Source of the DNA: Nissolia schottii
Lineage: Eukaryota; Streptophyta; Magnoliopsida; Fabales; Fabaceae
Direction: 5' to 3'
DNA length: 64,000 bases
Assembly (NCBI GenBank): GCA_003254905.1
Contig: QANU01030383.1
Span: 1-64,000, forward strand
Under the pieces are notes generated by a model. That model was given only the letters and a program-made list of their open reading frames with translations, was not told the DNA's origin and searched no databases. The number at the start of each line of letters is the position of its first letter. The first letter of the stretch is position 1. The translations under genes and the position numbers were made by a program. Below, one piece after another: positions 1 through 12,821 of this stretch.

Positions 1-1435
1 TACAAACATAATTGAGCATGCTTATGTTACATCTTTAATTATTTTATTCCGCTGCATAGTAACATTAATTGCATGAAAATGCAATATTTGTTGAAATTGG
101 AATGATTTCTAAAATACCCAATTCACCCCCCTCTTGGGTATTGGTTACCAAGACCAACATATAGAAAAGCTAAAATCTCAAGTTCTTCAGCTGTCATTCG
201 AATGACTGTGGAATTCAATCTGTTGAATTCCTCCTGAGGATTTCAATCTGATAACGCATTCGAATGAATTCCTTCTGAGGGTTTCAATCTGATGAATGAG
301 GGATTCATTCGAATGAATTCCTTCTAAGGATTTCAATATGATGACGCATTCGAATGAATTCCTTCTGAGGATTTCAATCTGATGAATGAGGAATTCAATC
401 TGATGAATTCCTCCTGATTGCACCGTAACTTCAAATGTCATTTCCATATGTTCCAACTAGTACAGTTAAGTTTTTCTAACATCGAAACTACTCAAAATCA
501 TTTTCGCAACTTAATCTTTATATTTTTCACATAATGTTTTCTAAATCGGATGCACAGAAATACACATATAAAATCACATGTAAATCCACATAGACAGTGG
601 GCTTAGGGTTACCCACATCCGATGCAGATTCTGAATCGGTAAAGTTGATGTGAAGAATTTCCTCTTCACGATGGCGTGCTCCTATAATTTTTCTAGAGTC
701 CGGCAACGCTTCCGCGATGTGCATGAACGGGCCGACAGTGTGTGATAATGAAAGAAAGTTTTGAAAATGAAAGCATCAGGCCATGGGTATTTATAACCCA
801 AGCCCTGTGCTTCCGTTTCCCTTTTCCTTTTTCTTTTTCTTCTTTTTTTTCTTTTTCTTTTAATTTTATTATTTTATTATTATTTTCCTAAAATATCTAT
901 TTTGCCCATTTACTGTTTTACCCTTTTCTTTATTTTATATTTCCTTCCTTATCCTTTTCTTTATTTTCCCTCTTTGCCCTTTATCTTTTTAATTAATTCC
1001 CTTTTTGCCTTTTCTTTATTTTCCTTTTTTAACCGTGGATTAATTTCCCCGATTTGTAATATATTATTTTTATGATCATGTTTGATCGTGTTTTGTCTTT
1101 AATCGCTTGTGTACGGATATCCTAAAAATATTCCAGACACATGTTCGCGATCTACTAATTTTCCCGGTCATAATGTATTCGTGAATTTATTGCCCGGAGG
1201 GTAATTTTCACAGCTACCTTTGGTGTCTACCGAGATTCCCATTTTCGTCAAAAATTGGCACGGACCTCGTGGCACTCCGTGAGGTCACGAAACAATTATT
1301 TGACTGAGCTGGGAAGTAATTAATTTTCCAAATAATTTTTCCAGTCCAAATAATCGTTCTGATTGTGCCTTTAATTTAGACAAAAATTATGGATTTTTGC
1401 AAAATCTTTATAAGAGGAAAATTCGGGATGTTACA
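1..1435 (-). mobile_element. Partial LTR relic, TGTAACA-ended family (copy 1)
   Basis: Read on the minus strand, the relic begins at 1435 with TGTAACATCCCGAATTTTC, nearly the same start as the 3.8-kb solo LTR at 34298. It shares an internal stretch (GGAATATTTTTAGGA) with the copy at 14918-16742. A TATAAATA box lies at 788-795 on the minus strand, followed by a short frame (724-527) that runs into GTGGGTA, the same donor-like site found in the 34298 copy. A minisatellite follows at about 195-420, again as in that copy. The other end is outside the window or truncated, so no target duplication can be checked. Bases 1-160 contain a CACCCCCCTCTTGGGT stretch that resembles other dispersed plant repeats and may belong to a different element. 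Confidence 0.6.
195..420. repeat. Minisatellite of 42-46 bp units inside copy 1
   Basis: The words GCATTCGAATGAATTCCTTC and TTTCAATCTGATGA recur about five times with small changes, in alternating units of roughly 42-46 bp. The minus strand stays open through the array (456-187), giving a repetitive peptide, but there is no sign that it is a gene. Confidence 0.75.
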
Positions 1436-2182
1436 TGCGGCATATGAAAAGCATTTTGATGCTGCATCGCACTATTCACATTTGCTGCATGAGAGAGGTT
1501 GTCCTAATTCTAAAAGGCAGGCTCAACTAACTTCACCCCAAGTCCGCTATTCTCACCCGAGCCAATGTTGGACTGTGGTGAGAGAGAGACTTCCTTGCGC
1601 AAATGCTTCTTCTAGACCCAAAACTTAACTGGCATCCCTTTTCCAGGCCTATCAATATCTATTGCACCTTGATGTTGCTCTCGGGGCTCAGATGGCTTAT
1701 TCGATACGAGGTCCACTCCATAATTTCTCTTTGCTATATTACTAACCCTCACCAAAGTACTTGTTGATGTAACGATCTCTTATTTCTCCTCTTTTTAACA
1801 ACATTCAGCCAATTCCCATGCAAGTATGTAATTGTATCAGGCACAATCAATCCACTAGTGTTTCTATTATTGACATGATCTACACCGTGCCTTACCATTG
1901 TCGGTTGTTTCTCAGATTCCACCCTCGCAAGCGAAGTTTTAGTCTCACATTTAATACATGGTCCATTAATATTGGTAACCATTAATTAAAAATATTTTAA
2001 AAAATAAAAAATCAATAGTTCATAAAATGATGTTGAATTACACATTAAACATTTATATAGAACCATGAAAGTATTTCTCTTGAATTCAAGCAGGTGAATG
2101 CAGCCACAATTGGCCCCACAACCCACTATCGAACTTCCCTTCTCAAAATAAAATAAAAAAAATCATCCCTCCCCTACGGTCC
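1436..2182. other. Intergenic, upstream of the ILP1-like gene
   Basis: About 750 bp with only short open frames (1389-1628 + and 1749-1982 -). They have no recognisable domain and no conserved start context. The last 100 bp become C-rich and lead into the first exon of the ILP1-like gene. Confidence 0.5.
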
Positions 2183-2188
2183 TATATA
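2183..2188 (+). promoter_or_regulatory. Candidate TATA box of the ILP1-like gene
   Basis: TATATA within a C-rich stretch, 63 bp before the start codon at 2251. Position and context fit a core promoter with a short leader, but the call rests only on the motif. Confidence 0.35.
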
Positions 2189-2250
2189 CTCTCCTATACT
2201 GTACTCCCACCGCCACTCCCCTTTTCGCTACCCTCGCCGGAACCCTTGCC

Positions 2251-5200
2251 ATGTCCTCCAAATCACGCAACTTCCGCCGCCGTGGCGGGGACGACAACGA
2301 CGACGACGCCAACGATACCCCTTCAATCACCACCGTTAAGTCAACTTCTTCCAGCTCCTCCGCTAAGCCCAAGAAGCCCCCAAAGCTCCTCAGCTTCGCT
2401 GACGACGAAGGCGATGACACAGAAACCCCACCCTCCCGCGCCTCCGCAAAACCCCGCCGCTCCTCCTCCTCCGCCGCCGCTGACAAACCGTCCTCCCGTC
2501 TGGGAAAACCCTCCTCCTCTCACAAGATCACCACTATGCGGGACCGAATCGCACAATCCTCTTCCCCTTCGGTAACCTCCAACGTTCAACCCTTAGCCGG
2601 AACCTACACCAAGGAAGCCCTCCGGGAGCTTCAGAAGAATACCCGAACCTTGGTCAGTAGCAGCAGCACATCTCGCCCTTCAGTTTCTGCCTCAGGCTCG
2701 GATCCCAAACCTTCGTCCGAGCCTGTTGTTGTTTTGAGAGGCCTCGTCAAGCCCTTAGGTTTGGACAACGAGGCCGGGGGTTCGGATTCCGGAGGGGAGC
2801 AGGAGGAGGTCGAGGCGAAATTGGCTTCCGTGGGGATTGGTGCTAACGGGAAGGACCCGGTCATTTATGACGACGAGACCGTCAAGGCTATCCTGGCAAG
2901 GAAGGAGCGGCTACGGCAGGCACGCCCGGCAGCGCCGGATTATATTTCGTTGGATGGAGGGAGCAACCATGGTGCTGCTGAGGGGTTGAGTGACGAGGAG
3001 CCGGAGTATCGCGGCAGGATTGCCATGTTCGGGGCGAAGGTGGATGGCGGGAAGAAGGGTGTGTTTGAGGATGTGGATGAGAGGAGGGTGGATGTGAGGT
3101 TCAAGGGTAAGGGTGATGAGGGTGGTGGTGGTGACGATGATGAGGAGGAGGAGGAGAAGATGTGGGAAGAAGAGCAGGTTAGGAAAGGGTTGGGGAAGAG
3201 AATGGATGAAGGGTCTGCTAGGGTTGGTAATGCCAGTGATGTTCCTGTTGTGCAGGGTGCACAACAGCACAAGTTTGTTGTTCCCTCTGCCGGAACTGTG
3301 TATGGTGCAGTTCCTGGTGTATTGGGGAGCCACGGCATTGGGGGAGCGATTGGAGTGTCGCCTGCTTTGGATGTCTTGTCCATATCTCAGCAAGCTGAGG
3401 TTGCGAAGAAAGCTTTGCTGGATAATGTGAGGAGACTTAAGGTATGTGCCGCTTTTATTATGGTAGGGCTAGAATGTATATACAACATTTCTGGTGCATA
3501 GCTATTTGTATTTGATGAGTGTGTTTATAAATCAACAAGTTAAAGCAATCGCTTATGGAAGTGTGATATGCTTGTATCTATTGTCTGATTAGCATGATTC
3601 TTGAGAAACTTAGGATTGTGAGGCTGTAGCCTACATGTGGTTGTAGGAATATCTAAGATGAAGGTGGTTGTAAGAATATCTATGAAGTAAGAAAGACGTA
3701 ACCTGAGAATATGGGATAGTTGTTCATAGAATTGATAATGCGGTAACTTTTTGTTGCGTAGTTATACACAGTGATTAGATGGGAACTGCAAATGGCCTTT
3801 ATTCTAATGGTAATAATTGAGGGCTTGAGGCACGAGTCTGGAATCACCATAATAAGAGCTTATGAATTTTATCATTAATTACTTCTATAAGCTGCCTTGT
3901 AGTTGTTTTCAGAAAGGAGAGATATGTCATGTACTTTTGCTTTCCTCTATTTAGGGATAGACTCTCTTGCCAAAGTCATCTTATTTTCACAGTTTCATCC
4001 TTTATTCTGCTAGTTAAATTAAAAATCAAGGAGAAAATTAAGCTAAACTTTTGTCTTTAAGCTATTCATTGATATAATGTGCATGGTTGATGCTACGCTC
4101 TTGTTGATGTGTCCTTTGTTTTAATTTTAATACACACACACACACACACACAAAGAGAAGGAGGGGCACAATTGTGGACGGACAAAAACATAGGCTTAAC
4201 ACTTTATCTTCAAAGCTTTATCCAAAAAAAGAATTTCATCTTCAAAGCATGCTTGTGCTTAATTGGGGCAAGTGGAGTCACTCCCAATATGTACATGTAT
4301 AGATAAATCTCTTTCATGTAGGCATCTGGATATAACCATCATAATTACCTTGTACATGGGACTTGGTTTGTCAAGAAATTTTTAAAATTTCTCTTTTCAA
4401 TGGATTGATATGTATTCTTAATTGCTTATTTGTGCTGTTTTTTTATGACAGGAATCTCATGGAAGAACAGTGTCATCATTGAATAAAACTGATGAAAATT
4501 TGTCTGCCTCCCTTTTGAATATTGCTGCCCTTGAAAACTCTCTGGTGGTAGCTGATGAGAAGTACAGGTTTATGCAAAAGCTCCGAAATTATGTCACGAG
4601 TATATGTGACTTTTTACAGGTAATTATATTTCTTTCTTCCAAATCCTGCATAACTAGATATAGATAAAGTATATATGTATGTATGACTTGGAATTGTGTC
4701 ACCCTTAATCATCATTCATGAGTTTCTGTTTTATTTTTTAAATCCCATTTTGCTAGTTTTACAGTTTTTTTTTTTTTCCTTCTTCCCACCATCCATCTTT
4801 GTTTTATTAATGAGATACTGAGGTACCTATGGGGTTTTAGGGCAGTGGAAATGCTTTATGGAGATACTATTTATGTTTTTTTATGGTGGTTAGAGTGAAA
4901 CATTCATAGTTTGAAGATTTATTCTCAAAATCCTTTGATCTGTTATGGGATGGGATTGGTTCTATGACTTCTCTTTGGTGCTTAGTTCATGGTTGCTTTA
5001 AGGGAATCTCCATAGTGTATGTGCAGACAGATTGGTGAGCATTATCATATTGTACAGGGAGGACCATGACTTCTCCTCCTCCTCCTACTTCTTCTGCTGC
5101 TTCTTCGGTTACTTCTCCTCCTCCTCATTCTGATTCTGACAAACTTTCTTATAAGTCGTCCAAGTTGCCAAGAAATAGTTCCTTTGCATGAGTCAGAAAC

Positions 5201-8200
5201 CAATGTATTTCCAGGAATCTCATATCGTTTTTTGTGGATTAGCATCTCGAGGTCCTTTGATGGGCATGGAGAAATCGTCTTGGTAGCAACCGCCAAACCA
5301 ATAGAACAAGGGTTAGGTAGTTGGTCCACAAGCAAGGCCATTACCGGCTGGCTTCGGACCCCCCTCCTCCTATTGGTGTGGTTCTTCATAGGTTAAAAGG
5401 CCTTAAGGAAAGAGATGTGAACTCTAAACTTCTTCATAAAGTGGCATCTGGGAGAAGGAGGAAATGTTTTGTTAAGGAACTAGAAATTGGGGAAGGTCGG
5501 ATTGTTAGAGATAATGGTTCTATCGTTGAAGAAATTAAAAAGTTCTATGGGGATTTATACTCGGAGGAAAACCTTTCTAGACCTTTCATTGAAGGTTTAG
5601 ATTTGTTTGCTGTCAGTTACAATAAGACTGCCTCTTTGGAGAGACCTTTTGTAGAAATAGAAATAAAAATTTCCAAATGGTTTTACTCTTGGTTTTTCCA
5701 AGACTGTCGGGATGTCATTAAAGTTGATCTCTTGAAAGTGTTTGATGGATTTCACCGGAATGGAAGGATTGGAGCTAATGTAAATTCTTGCTTTCTAGGG
5801 CATTAGAGAAGGGGTTAGTAAAAGGTGTCGATGGGATCTAAAGGAATTGTGGTATCCTATTTGCAGTTTTCCATTTGTTCCTTGATAACGATAAGAATAG
5901 TTTGATGAATGTTCTCTTTCTTCTTCAGATTATTGAGAATTATTTGGGTTTAAAATCAATCTATCCAAAAGCAGTATAGTTGGTATTAATATTGACTCTC
6001 AACCCATTTCTACCATGGCTTCTTTACCAAGTTGTTAGCCTTTGGATTGGACTCATGTACTTGGGTGTTCCTTTGGGCGGTAACCCTAGATCGACTTCTT
6101 TTTGGGATTCTGTTGTGGGAAAGATCTCCAAGGAAATTGGAAGGGGGCTTACTTTTCTTTAGATGGTTAGATCACCCTCATTCAGTCTTGTCTCTCTAGT
6201 ATACCCCTTTACTTTTTATCTTTGTTCCACATACCTGTGGGTGTAATCAATTCCATTGAAAAGATCACGAGGGGCTTTCTTTGCTCAAGAGCTTTGGATA
6301 TGAAGTGTGATCATTTGGTTAGTTGGGAGGTGTGTTGTTGTCCCGAGAAGGAAGGAGATTTAGGTCTAGCAATTTGGTGTCTAAAAATATTGCCTTGGTG
6401 GCTACATGGCTATGGCGTTTTCCTTTATGGTTTGTTTGGATGAAGAGAAAATGAAAGGAAAGAAAATGAAAGATGTATTAAAGTATAGAAAAAGGTAAAT
6501 TGTAATGATATAAAATGACATATATATCCTTATTATAATAAAAGCATGGGTTTATTTTATTTATAAACACTTTCTATATAAAATAAATAATATCATAATA
6601 ACTTTGATAAAATATTGATTTATTAAAATAGAAGTACTTAATCTGTTAAAATTATTTGTTTAACGAAAAAGTATACAATATAAATATATGAACGTTAACA
6701 ATTACATAAACCATTCTTAATTTTATAAAGGGTATAATGTTAAAATGAAGAACAGTACCCCTTTTCCTGTCAGTTTTCTTCACTAGTTAGAGGAGAAAGT
6801 TTAAGGATGGGGGCCACACACATTTTCTTTCCTTCCTCCAATTTTCTATGGAACCAAACAGGAGAAAATGAACAAATCCTCCCATTTTCTTTCCCTTCAT
6901 TTTCCATCCTCTCATTTTCTATCAAAACAAACAAAGGGTTAGAGCCTCATTCTCTATGGCATCAAGTAATCAAGTGCAAGTATGGCTTGGACCAAAATGG
7001 GTGAGACCCTAAATCTGCATCTATTGCTTCTCATTCTAGTCGCCAGAAATTTATACCCTAAGCTTATTCTTCTTTCAATCCTTTTCTTTCCTTGCAGGTG
7101 GGGAATGGTTCATGTTTTAACCTTTTTTTTGTTTGGGGGGGCCACTGGGAAGGCGACTCCCCTTTTATTTTATCATTTCCTCGTCTATACTGTCTTTCTT
7201 TACAAAATGCCCCTATCCAAAACTTTTACCGTGTACATGAGACGACTATTTCTTGGGACTTCCACTTCTCTTTGAAATTTGAATAATAGAGTTCTCTTTC
7301 TATCCTCCTGATAAAAGATTTTGGTCTCTTGATTTTACTAGGTTGTTCACTTGCAAATCTTACTATCAGTCCGTAAATCTTTGTATTCATTTTCTTTCCT
7401 CCTTGAGAAACCTATTTAGAAGTCCAAAGCTCCTTGTAAGGTCAAATCCTTTGTTTGGACAGATATGCTTAATAAAATTAATACTAATGACATGTAGCAT
7501 ATTCGAAGACTTCATAGGGCTATTTCCATTGATGTGTGTTATGTGTGGTGAGAATTTGAAATCAGATACACATCTACTTTTGCATTTTCGGTGGCTAACC
7601 TCTTATGGAATAGTTTGTTTGGGATCTTTGGTGAATGTTGGGTGTGCTGTGCAACCTTAGATAATTTTGTGTTGACTAGTTATTTTGGTTTTGGGAGAAG
7701 GAATGAAGCTAAATATAAGTGGCAATGTGCAGTTTTTGCCAATATTTGATGCATTTGGTTAGAATGCAACTGTTACACCTTTAATGACAAATTGGCAGAC
7801 AAGCATGTTTTGTGGGATAGGATTGGGCGTTTGTCTTTGTTTGATGTAAAGCTCAATCTTTTTTGAGGATTTCGCCGTTCAGACACAATGAGAGATTGAA
7901 AAGCTCTACTACATTGTTAGCCTTTTCTTTTTTTGTTCTTGTTTCTATGAAGAGGTTCTCTTATCCTCTTATCTATTGTAATTCTCTTCTCTCTTAATGA
8001 CAATTTTCTTTTATCCAAAAAAAGTATTTGACTGCCCTGAAAGTCCACAGGTTTCTTATTATTTTTTTTTACTGTTTGCTGTATAAATTTGAAATTCATC
8101 CACCAAATATGCTTTATTTTTTTTATTGTACAGAACCTAGCTCAAGCCAAGATTTTCTGGTCTTCACTCCTCTTGATAGTAGTGGGTGTTGTATAATCCT

Positions 8201-10636
8201 ATGGTTTATAGAGATCTAAGAACTGTAATGAGTATGCAGCTTAAAAAACACATTAAAAACTTGGCAGTGGTACTTCTAGTTACTTGAAGAATACGTATTT
8301 TGTCTTTGTTGGATATTAAGTACTTGAAGCTTATTTGTCTGCTTGTTATTTGCGAATGCCTCTATGTCGGGGTATCATTTGTATGGGCTATAACTAAGGT
8401 TATTCTGTAACTTCTGCTTTCAGCATAAAGCTTTCTACATTGAAGAACTTGAAGAGCAGATGAAGAAACTTCATGAAGATCGTGCATCCGCCATTTTTGA
8501 AAGAAGAGCCACTAATAGTGATGATGAAATGATGGAGGTAGAAGCAGCTGTGAAAGCTGCAATGTCAATTTTCAGCAGGAAAGGTAACAATATGGAGGCT
8601 GCTAAAAGTGCAGCTCAGGATGCATTTGCTGCTGTAAGAAAACAGAGAGATCTGCCAGTGCAGTTAGATGAATTCGGTAGAGATTTAAATCTGGAGAAGC
8701 GGATGAAAATGAAAGCTAGGGCTGAGGCTCGTCGCCAACACAAGAGCTCTCACACATTTGATTCCAGTAAACTGGTGCCAATGGAATTGGATGATCATAA
8801 AATAGAGGGTGAATCAAGCACTGATGAGAGTGATAGCGAGAGCCAAGCATATCAGTCACAACGTGATTTGGTACTGCAGGCTGCTGATGAGATTTTCAGT
8901 GATGCCTCCGAGGAATATGGTCAACTATCCTTGGTCAAAACAAGATTTGAAGAATGGAAAAGACAGTATTCTTTAAGCTATAACGATGCTTATATTTCAT
9001 TGAGTCTTCCACTGATCTTCTCTCCATATGTAAGATTGGAACTGCTGAAGTGGGACCCACTTCGAAGGGGACTAGATTTTCAAGATATGAAATGGTATTG
9101 AACATTTCTGGGTGACTTATTGTTCCCAGCCATTTAATTCCACTCACTAGCTTGATTATATTTAGATGCATATTATGTTACCATCCCTTACCTTCCATCA
9201 ATTTATAATAGTTTTTCTTCATTCATTATCTTCAGGTATAAATTGTTGTTCAGTTATGGTATGCCTGATGATGGAAAAGATTTTGTTCATGATGATAGTG
9301 ATACTGACCTTGAACTTGTCCCAAATTTGGTGGAAAAGGTTGCACTTCCCATTCTGCAGTATGAAATTTCCCATTGCTGGGACGTGCTTAGTCAATGGGA
9401 AACTATGAATGCTATTGCTGCTACAAAATTGATTGTGCAACACGTGTCTCATGAAAGTGAAGCTCTAGCCGATTTGCTAGTTTCCATTCGTACACGTCTG
9501 GCTGATGCTGTTGCTAATGTTAAGGTATGCTTAGAAAATCGGCATTTACTATTACAAGTTACAGAGTGAATTTTTATGTATCTTAGTTTATCTTAAAAGT
9601 TAATTTGTGCACATATGCTTTGTTCGTTACGCATGGTGATTTTTTTACTACGTTGGGTTTGAAGGTTAACTGGAAATAAGAAGCGTTGTATGATATAATT
9701 CTAATCTTGTATAATCTGTAGGTTCCAACATGGAGTCCACTAGTTCTAGCTGCTGTTCCAGATGCTGCACGAGTTGCAGCATATAGATTTGGTGTGTCTG
9801 TTCGATTGTTGAGAAATATTTGCTTGTGGAAGGATGTGTTTGCAATGGCCGTATTAGAGAAGCTTGCCCTTGATGAGATTTTGTATGCAAAAGTTCTACC
9901 TCACTTTAGAAGTATATCCGAAAATATTCACGATGCAATAACAAGAACAGAACGGATTATCGCTTCCCTGTCTGGGGTCTGGGCTGGTCCAAGTGTCAAT
10001 GGAGACAGTAGGTATGTTGATAGTACTTTGGTAAACTGTTGTGACATTGATACTTACAATTATTTCTTTTGAGAAGTCATTTTGATCCTTCTTGATTCAT
10101 TGGTTTTGGGTCCTCTTGGTTTGAATTTTTCTAGAATTAATTTTGAAATTAAACTTGAAAGAATTGATTCATGTTTGGGAATGATGTTAAAATTTTGAGT
10201 GTAGAAGAATTAATATAGAAGAATCAATTTTAACCACAGAATATCTCTTCTCCTGAAAGCTAAACAAAAAGAAAAAAGAAAAAAAAAACACAATTTTCTC
10301 ATCAATTTTTTTAAAAGCAAAAGTGATAATTGTTGCTATCCAAAACAGGGATGGAGTTACTAACTCCGATATTATGTGGTGTATCTGATGCTTTATTGCT
10401 TGTGGTATTATTGTTTTATGTCAGCAATCTAATACTCGTCTCCTTATTGTAGCCACAAGTTGCAGCCATTGATAGCATATGTGCTGTCACTTGGAAGGAT
10501 TCTGGAGAGAAGAAATGTGCCAGAGAGTGACACAAATCATCTTGCTCGTCGATTAAAGAAAATACTTGTTGACCTCAATGAATATGATCATGCTAGGAAC
10601 ATAGCTAGAACCTTCCATCTCAAGGAGGCATTGTGA
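2251..10636 (+). CDS. ILP1: ILP1-like GCFC-domain protein (PAXBP1/GCF family)
   Basis: Six exons: 2251-3441, 4452-4619, 8424-9094, 9236-9524, 9722-10011 and 10453-10636. All have GT-AG junctions and the frames join without a stop, giving 930 residues (Arabidopsis ILP1 is about 900). The N-terminus is basic then acidic (SRNFRRRGGDDNDDD), low-complexity and Ser/Pro/Glu-rich. Exons 2-3 carry the family core (YVTSICDFLQHKAFYIEELE, then a helical E/K-rich part). Exons 3-6 form the GCFC domain, with LLKWDPL, CWDVLSQWETMN and WSPLVLAAVPDAAR. In Arabidopsis, ILP1 is a nuclear protein that represses CYCA2 genes and limits ploidy, and it works with NTR1 in splicing and MIRNA transcription. Exon 1 is GC-rich, unlike the later exons. 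Intron 2 (4620-8423) is enlarged by a LINE. The start is the first ATG after the candidate TATA box, and the N-terminal motif matches the family. Confidence 0.93.
4132..4152. repeat. (AC)n microsatellite in ILP1 intron 1
   Basis: About ten AC units in the first intron (3442-4451). The rest of that 1-kb intron holds nothing else I can recognise. Confidence 0.9.
5170..8023 (+). mobile_element. Degenerate LINE (non-LTR retrotransposon) in ILP1 intron 2
   Basis: Broken frames in the gene's own orientation match the LINE polyprotein order. A linker region before the reverse transcriptase (KVASGRRRKCFVKELE, NGSIVEEIKKFYGDLYSEE) lies near 5435-5570. The start of the RT (FHRNG) is near 5748. The post-RT region (LGVPLGGNPRSTSFW, then ITRGFLCSRALDMK and VSWEVCCCPEKEGDLGLAI) spans 6060-6390. 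The C-terminal zinc-binding domain (VMCGENLKSDTHLLLH) lies near 7540-7590. The element ends in TTTTATCC plus an A-run at 8017-8023. The catalytic RT core between about 5800 and 5940 is largely missing and there are many stops, so the element is dead. The 5' edge is uncertain and no target duplication was found. A MITE sits inside it. Confidence 0.85.
6428..6938. mobile_element. Harbinger/Tourist-like MITE nested in the LINE
   Basis: A 511-bp AT-rich insert splits the LINE reading between its WLWRFPL-like and LWHQVIKCKYG-like parts. The ends are inverted repeats: TTTGTTTGGATGAAGAGAAA on the left, and the reverse complement of the right end reads TTTGTTTGTTTTGATAGAAA. Several AAAATGAAAGGAAAG-like words continue the match for about 50 bp. 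TTA flanks both sides (6425-6427 and 6939-6941), the target duplication typical of PIF/Harbinger elements. It has no coding capacity. Confidence 0.8.
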
Positions 10637-11156
10637 GCTCAGCTGGAAATTATGTTTTCTTTGTACACTACTCTAGGTTTGAGGTAACCCGACCCTAAGT
10701 TGAGCGTTCTCAAGTGCAAATTTAGATAGCTTTTTGACCTTCACACAAGTGTTTACCTTGAGTCTGCTTTATGATTTCCTATGGATATTCAATCCTGGGA
10801 GGCATATTTTTGTCCCAAGTAGAGAGATAAGATTTGGACGTATTGGAACTCATGTACCTTATTTAGGGCCTCCATTGCTCCTTCTGGAACCAAGATGGGG
10901 AAGTTTTGAGTATAAATATCTCTTTGGGGGTTACATAGGGGGGTTGTTTCCGATCCTACTTCCCCCTTTTCCCTTACAACTGCTCATGGCTTATGCAGTC
11001 GTCCGGATAGTGTAATATTTTTCCTCCTCTCATTTGATTAACGTCGGATACTGAAATCTGATACTGACATAAAAGTATTGAATAACTATTTTATGTAAAG
11101 TCTATTCTAACGTTCAATTTCTGTAGATTTGAGTGGAATTTGTTGTTGGGTAGGTA
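10637..11156. other. 3' flank of the ILP1-like gene
   Basis: About 520 bp that should hold the 3' UTR and polyadenylation region. One open frame (10734-11015) has no domain and is not called. Confidence 0.5.
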
Positions 11157-11170
11157 GGTGTTTATATCAA

Positions 11171-11319
11171 TTCACAGGGTGTGGTGTGGTAGTAGTTTAC
11201 CTTGTTTCTTAATCATGAGGTTAGGAGTTTGATCCTCACTCATGAGAATTGAAAAACATTTCGCTGTTGCTACTGGTGATGGACACCTTGGATCCACCCA
11301 AAGGAAAAAAAAAATGGTT
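11171..11319 (+). mobile_element. tRNA-derived SINE with 14-bp target duplication
   Basis: A 149-bp insert flanked by perfect direct repeats GGTGTTTATATCAA (11157-11170 and 11320-11333). It contains a tRNA-like head: a box A-like TGGTAGTAGTTTACC near 11188 and a box B-like GAGTTTGATCC near 11227. It ends in a poly-A tract at about 11305-11314. Size, internal pol III-like boxes, A-tail and long target duplication together fit a plant SINE mobilised by LINE machinery. Confidence 0.85.
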
Positions 11320-11333
11320 GGTGTTTATATCAA

Positions 11334-12240
11334 CATTATAAATTTCCCATTGTTGATATGGTAATATATTCTTTCTTTTTTTCTTTGGCTAAATTGTTAC
11401 ACCATGTTCTAGAATGTTTGTCGGGAATGAAAGGTTTAGATCTGACTTGAATCTTGCATGTGTTAGAAGTCCAAAGGCCGGATCAAACGTTGTAATTGTA
11501 ATTGGATTTGTTTATGAATCTTTATTCATGTATAATAATTGAGATATTTATTTTCGTAATTTGATGTATTATAGGATTATGATGAAGCCTTTTAAACTAG
11601 GGAAATGATTTTAGGGTCATGATCAGACCATGTCATTGTCAGCGAAACTCTACAATCAAGTTGGTTTATTATTGACCTGTAAAAAAAATGTTATTTGTCA
11701 TACGATCATTGAGTAGGGCATTGGTGATATTGAAAAAACTTGATACATATTCTAGGGTAATTGATCACATTGATACTTATTGAGGAGTCATTAATGGTAA
11801 AGTGTAGGTATTTACTAGAAAATAAGTTCATTGAATAGACTTGGGGGTGATAATAGGTAAAAACTCTTGAGCATAGTAACTCCTAAATAGCCATAGCGTC
11901 CATATTTGGTAGCAGTTCTTGGTGGTACTAGAATTTGTATTTTTGTAGAAGTGCGGAGTGTACTATCGACAATAAACATCTAAACCAATACAAATATTAC
12001 ATAGCCAAAAAATGTTATTAATTTGTTAAACACGTGACAATTAAGAATCGAAAGAAATAGAGGATAAATGTTTGGTAATGTCAAAATAAGATTGTTTTTA
12101 CAATAAGAATAGTTACTTTACATTTCTAAAAACTTCATTATCCGCAATATTAAGTCTTTATTGTTATGTGACTCATTATGACATATTAATATCTTCAGCT
12201 CATTGCAATTGGTCATTCTATTGATTGCAACATACAATTG
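11334..12240. other. Intergenic, no feature seen
   Basis: About 900 bp of AT-rich DNA between the SINE and the start of the gypsy wreck. I see no long frame, RNA gene or repeat structure I can support. Confidence 0.5.
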
Positions 12241-12244
12241 TTCA

Positions 12245-12660
12245 TGGGTAAAAATGAGGGTGGTAGGCCGTATAGACGTTGTGGGTCACACCATATTTCC
12301 TTAGTAAGGCTTTGAATTGCCAGTTGTAGAAGTAGGTGCTGTCATCACTGACGATGGCTAGTGGGATACTGAATCTTGAAAAATATTATGCTTCAAGAAC
12401 TTGGTGACCATTCTAGCTTCATTGGTGGGAAGGGAAATAGCCTCTACCCACTTGGACACATAATATACTACCACTAGTTTATATTTCTTGAAAGAGGATG
12501 ATGGGAAGGGCCCCTTGAAGTCAATGCCCAAAACGTCAAATAGCTCACAAACCAGGATGTTGTTGAAGGGCATTTCCTGTCTTCTTGAAACATTTCCAGT
12601 ATGTTGGTACTCATCACAGTTCTTCACATGCTCGTTGTGTCCTTGAAAATGGATGGCCAA
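12245..12660 (-). pseudogene. Gypsy integrase fragment
   Basis: On the minus strand the zinc-binding part ([13 protein letters not shown], a CxxC-type remnant with the second Cys lost) is followed by the start of the catalytic core, [15 protein letters not shown] and [16 protein letters not shown]. After 12358 the reading continues out of frame into a KYGVTH-like stretch and then stops. The C-terminal third of the integrase is absent. Confidence 0.85.
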
Positions 12661-12821
12661 TAGAAATCACACAGCAGGACTTTGGCAGTTTTTCTTGTGG
12701 CTCAAAAGTGACCTCCCACGGGGGCTATATGGTAGTGAAATAGAATGCTAGTTGCCTCGTTGTGGTATACAAACCTTCTTATGACCTTATCCCTATAATG
12801 CATGTGCATAAAAGGATTTGC

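Noticed and set aside
2246..3430. Alternative frames over ILP1 exon 1 on both strands
   Set aside because: Low-complexity GC-rich coding DNA leaves other frames open. Only the 2251 frame continues through conserved splice sites into the GCFC domain.
11171..11319. tRNA gene
   Set aside because: Box A/B-like words are present, but no complete cloverleaf. The A-tail and target duplication show it is a SINE.
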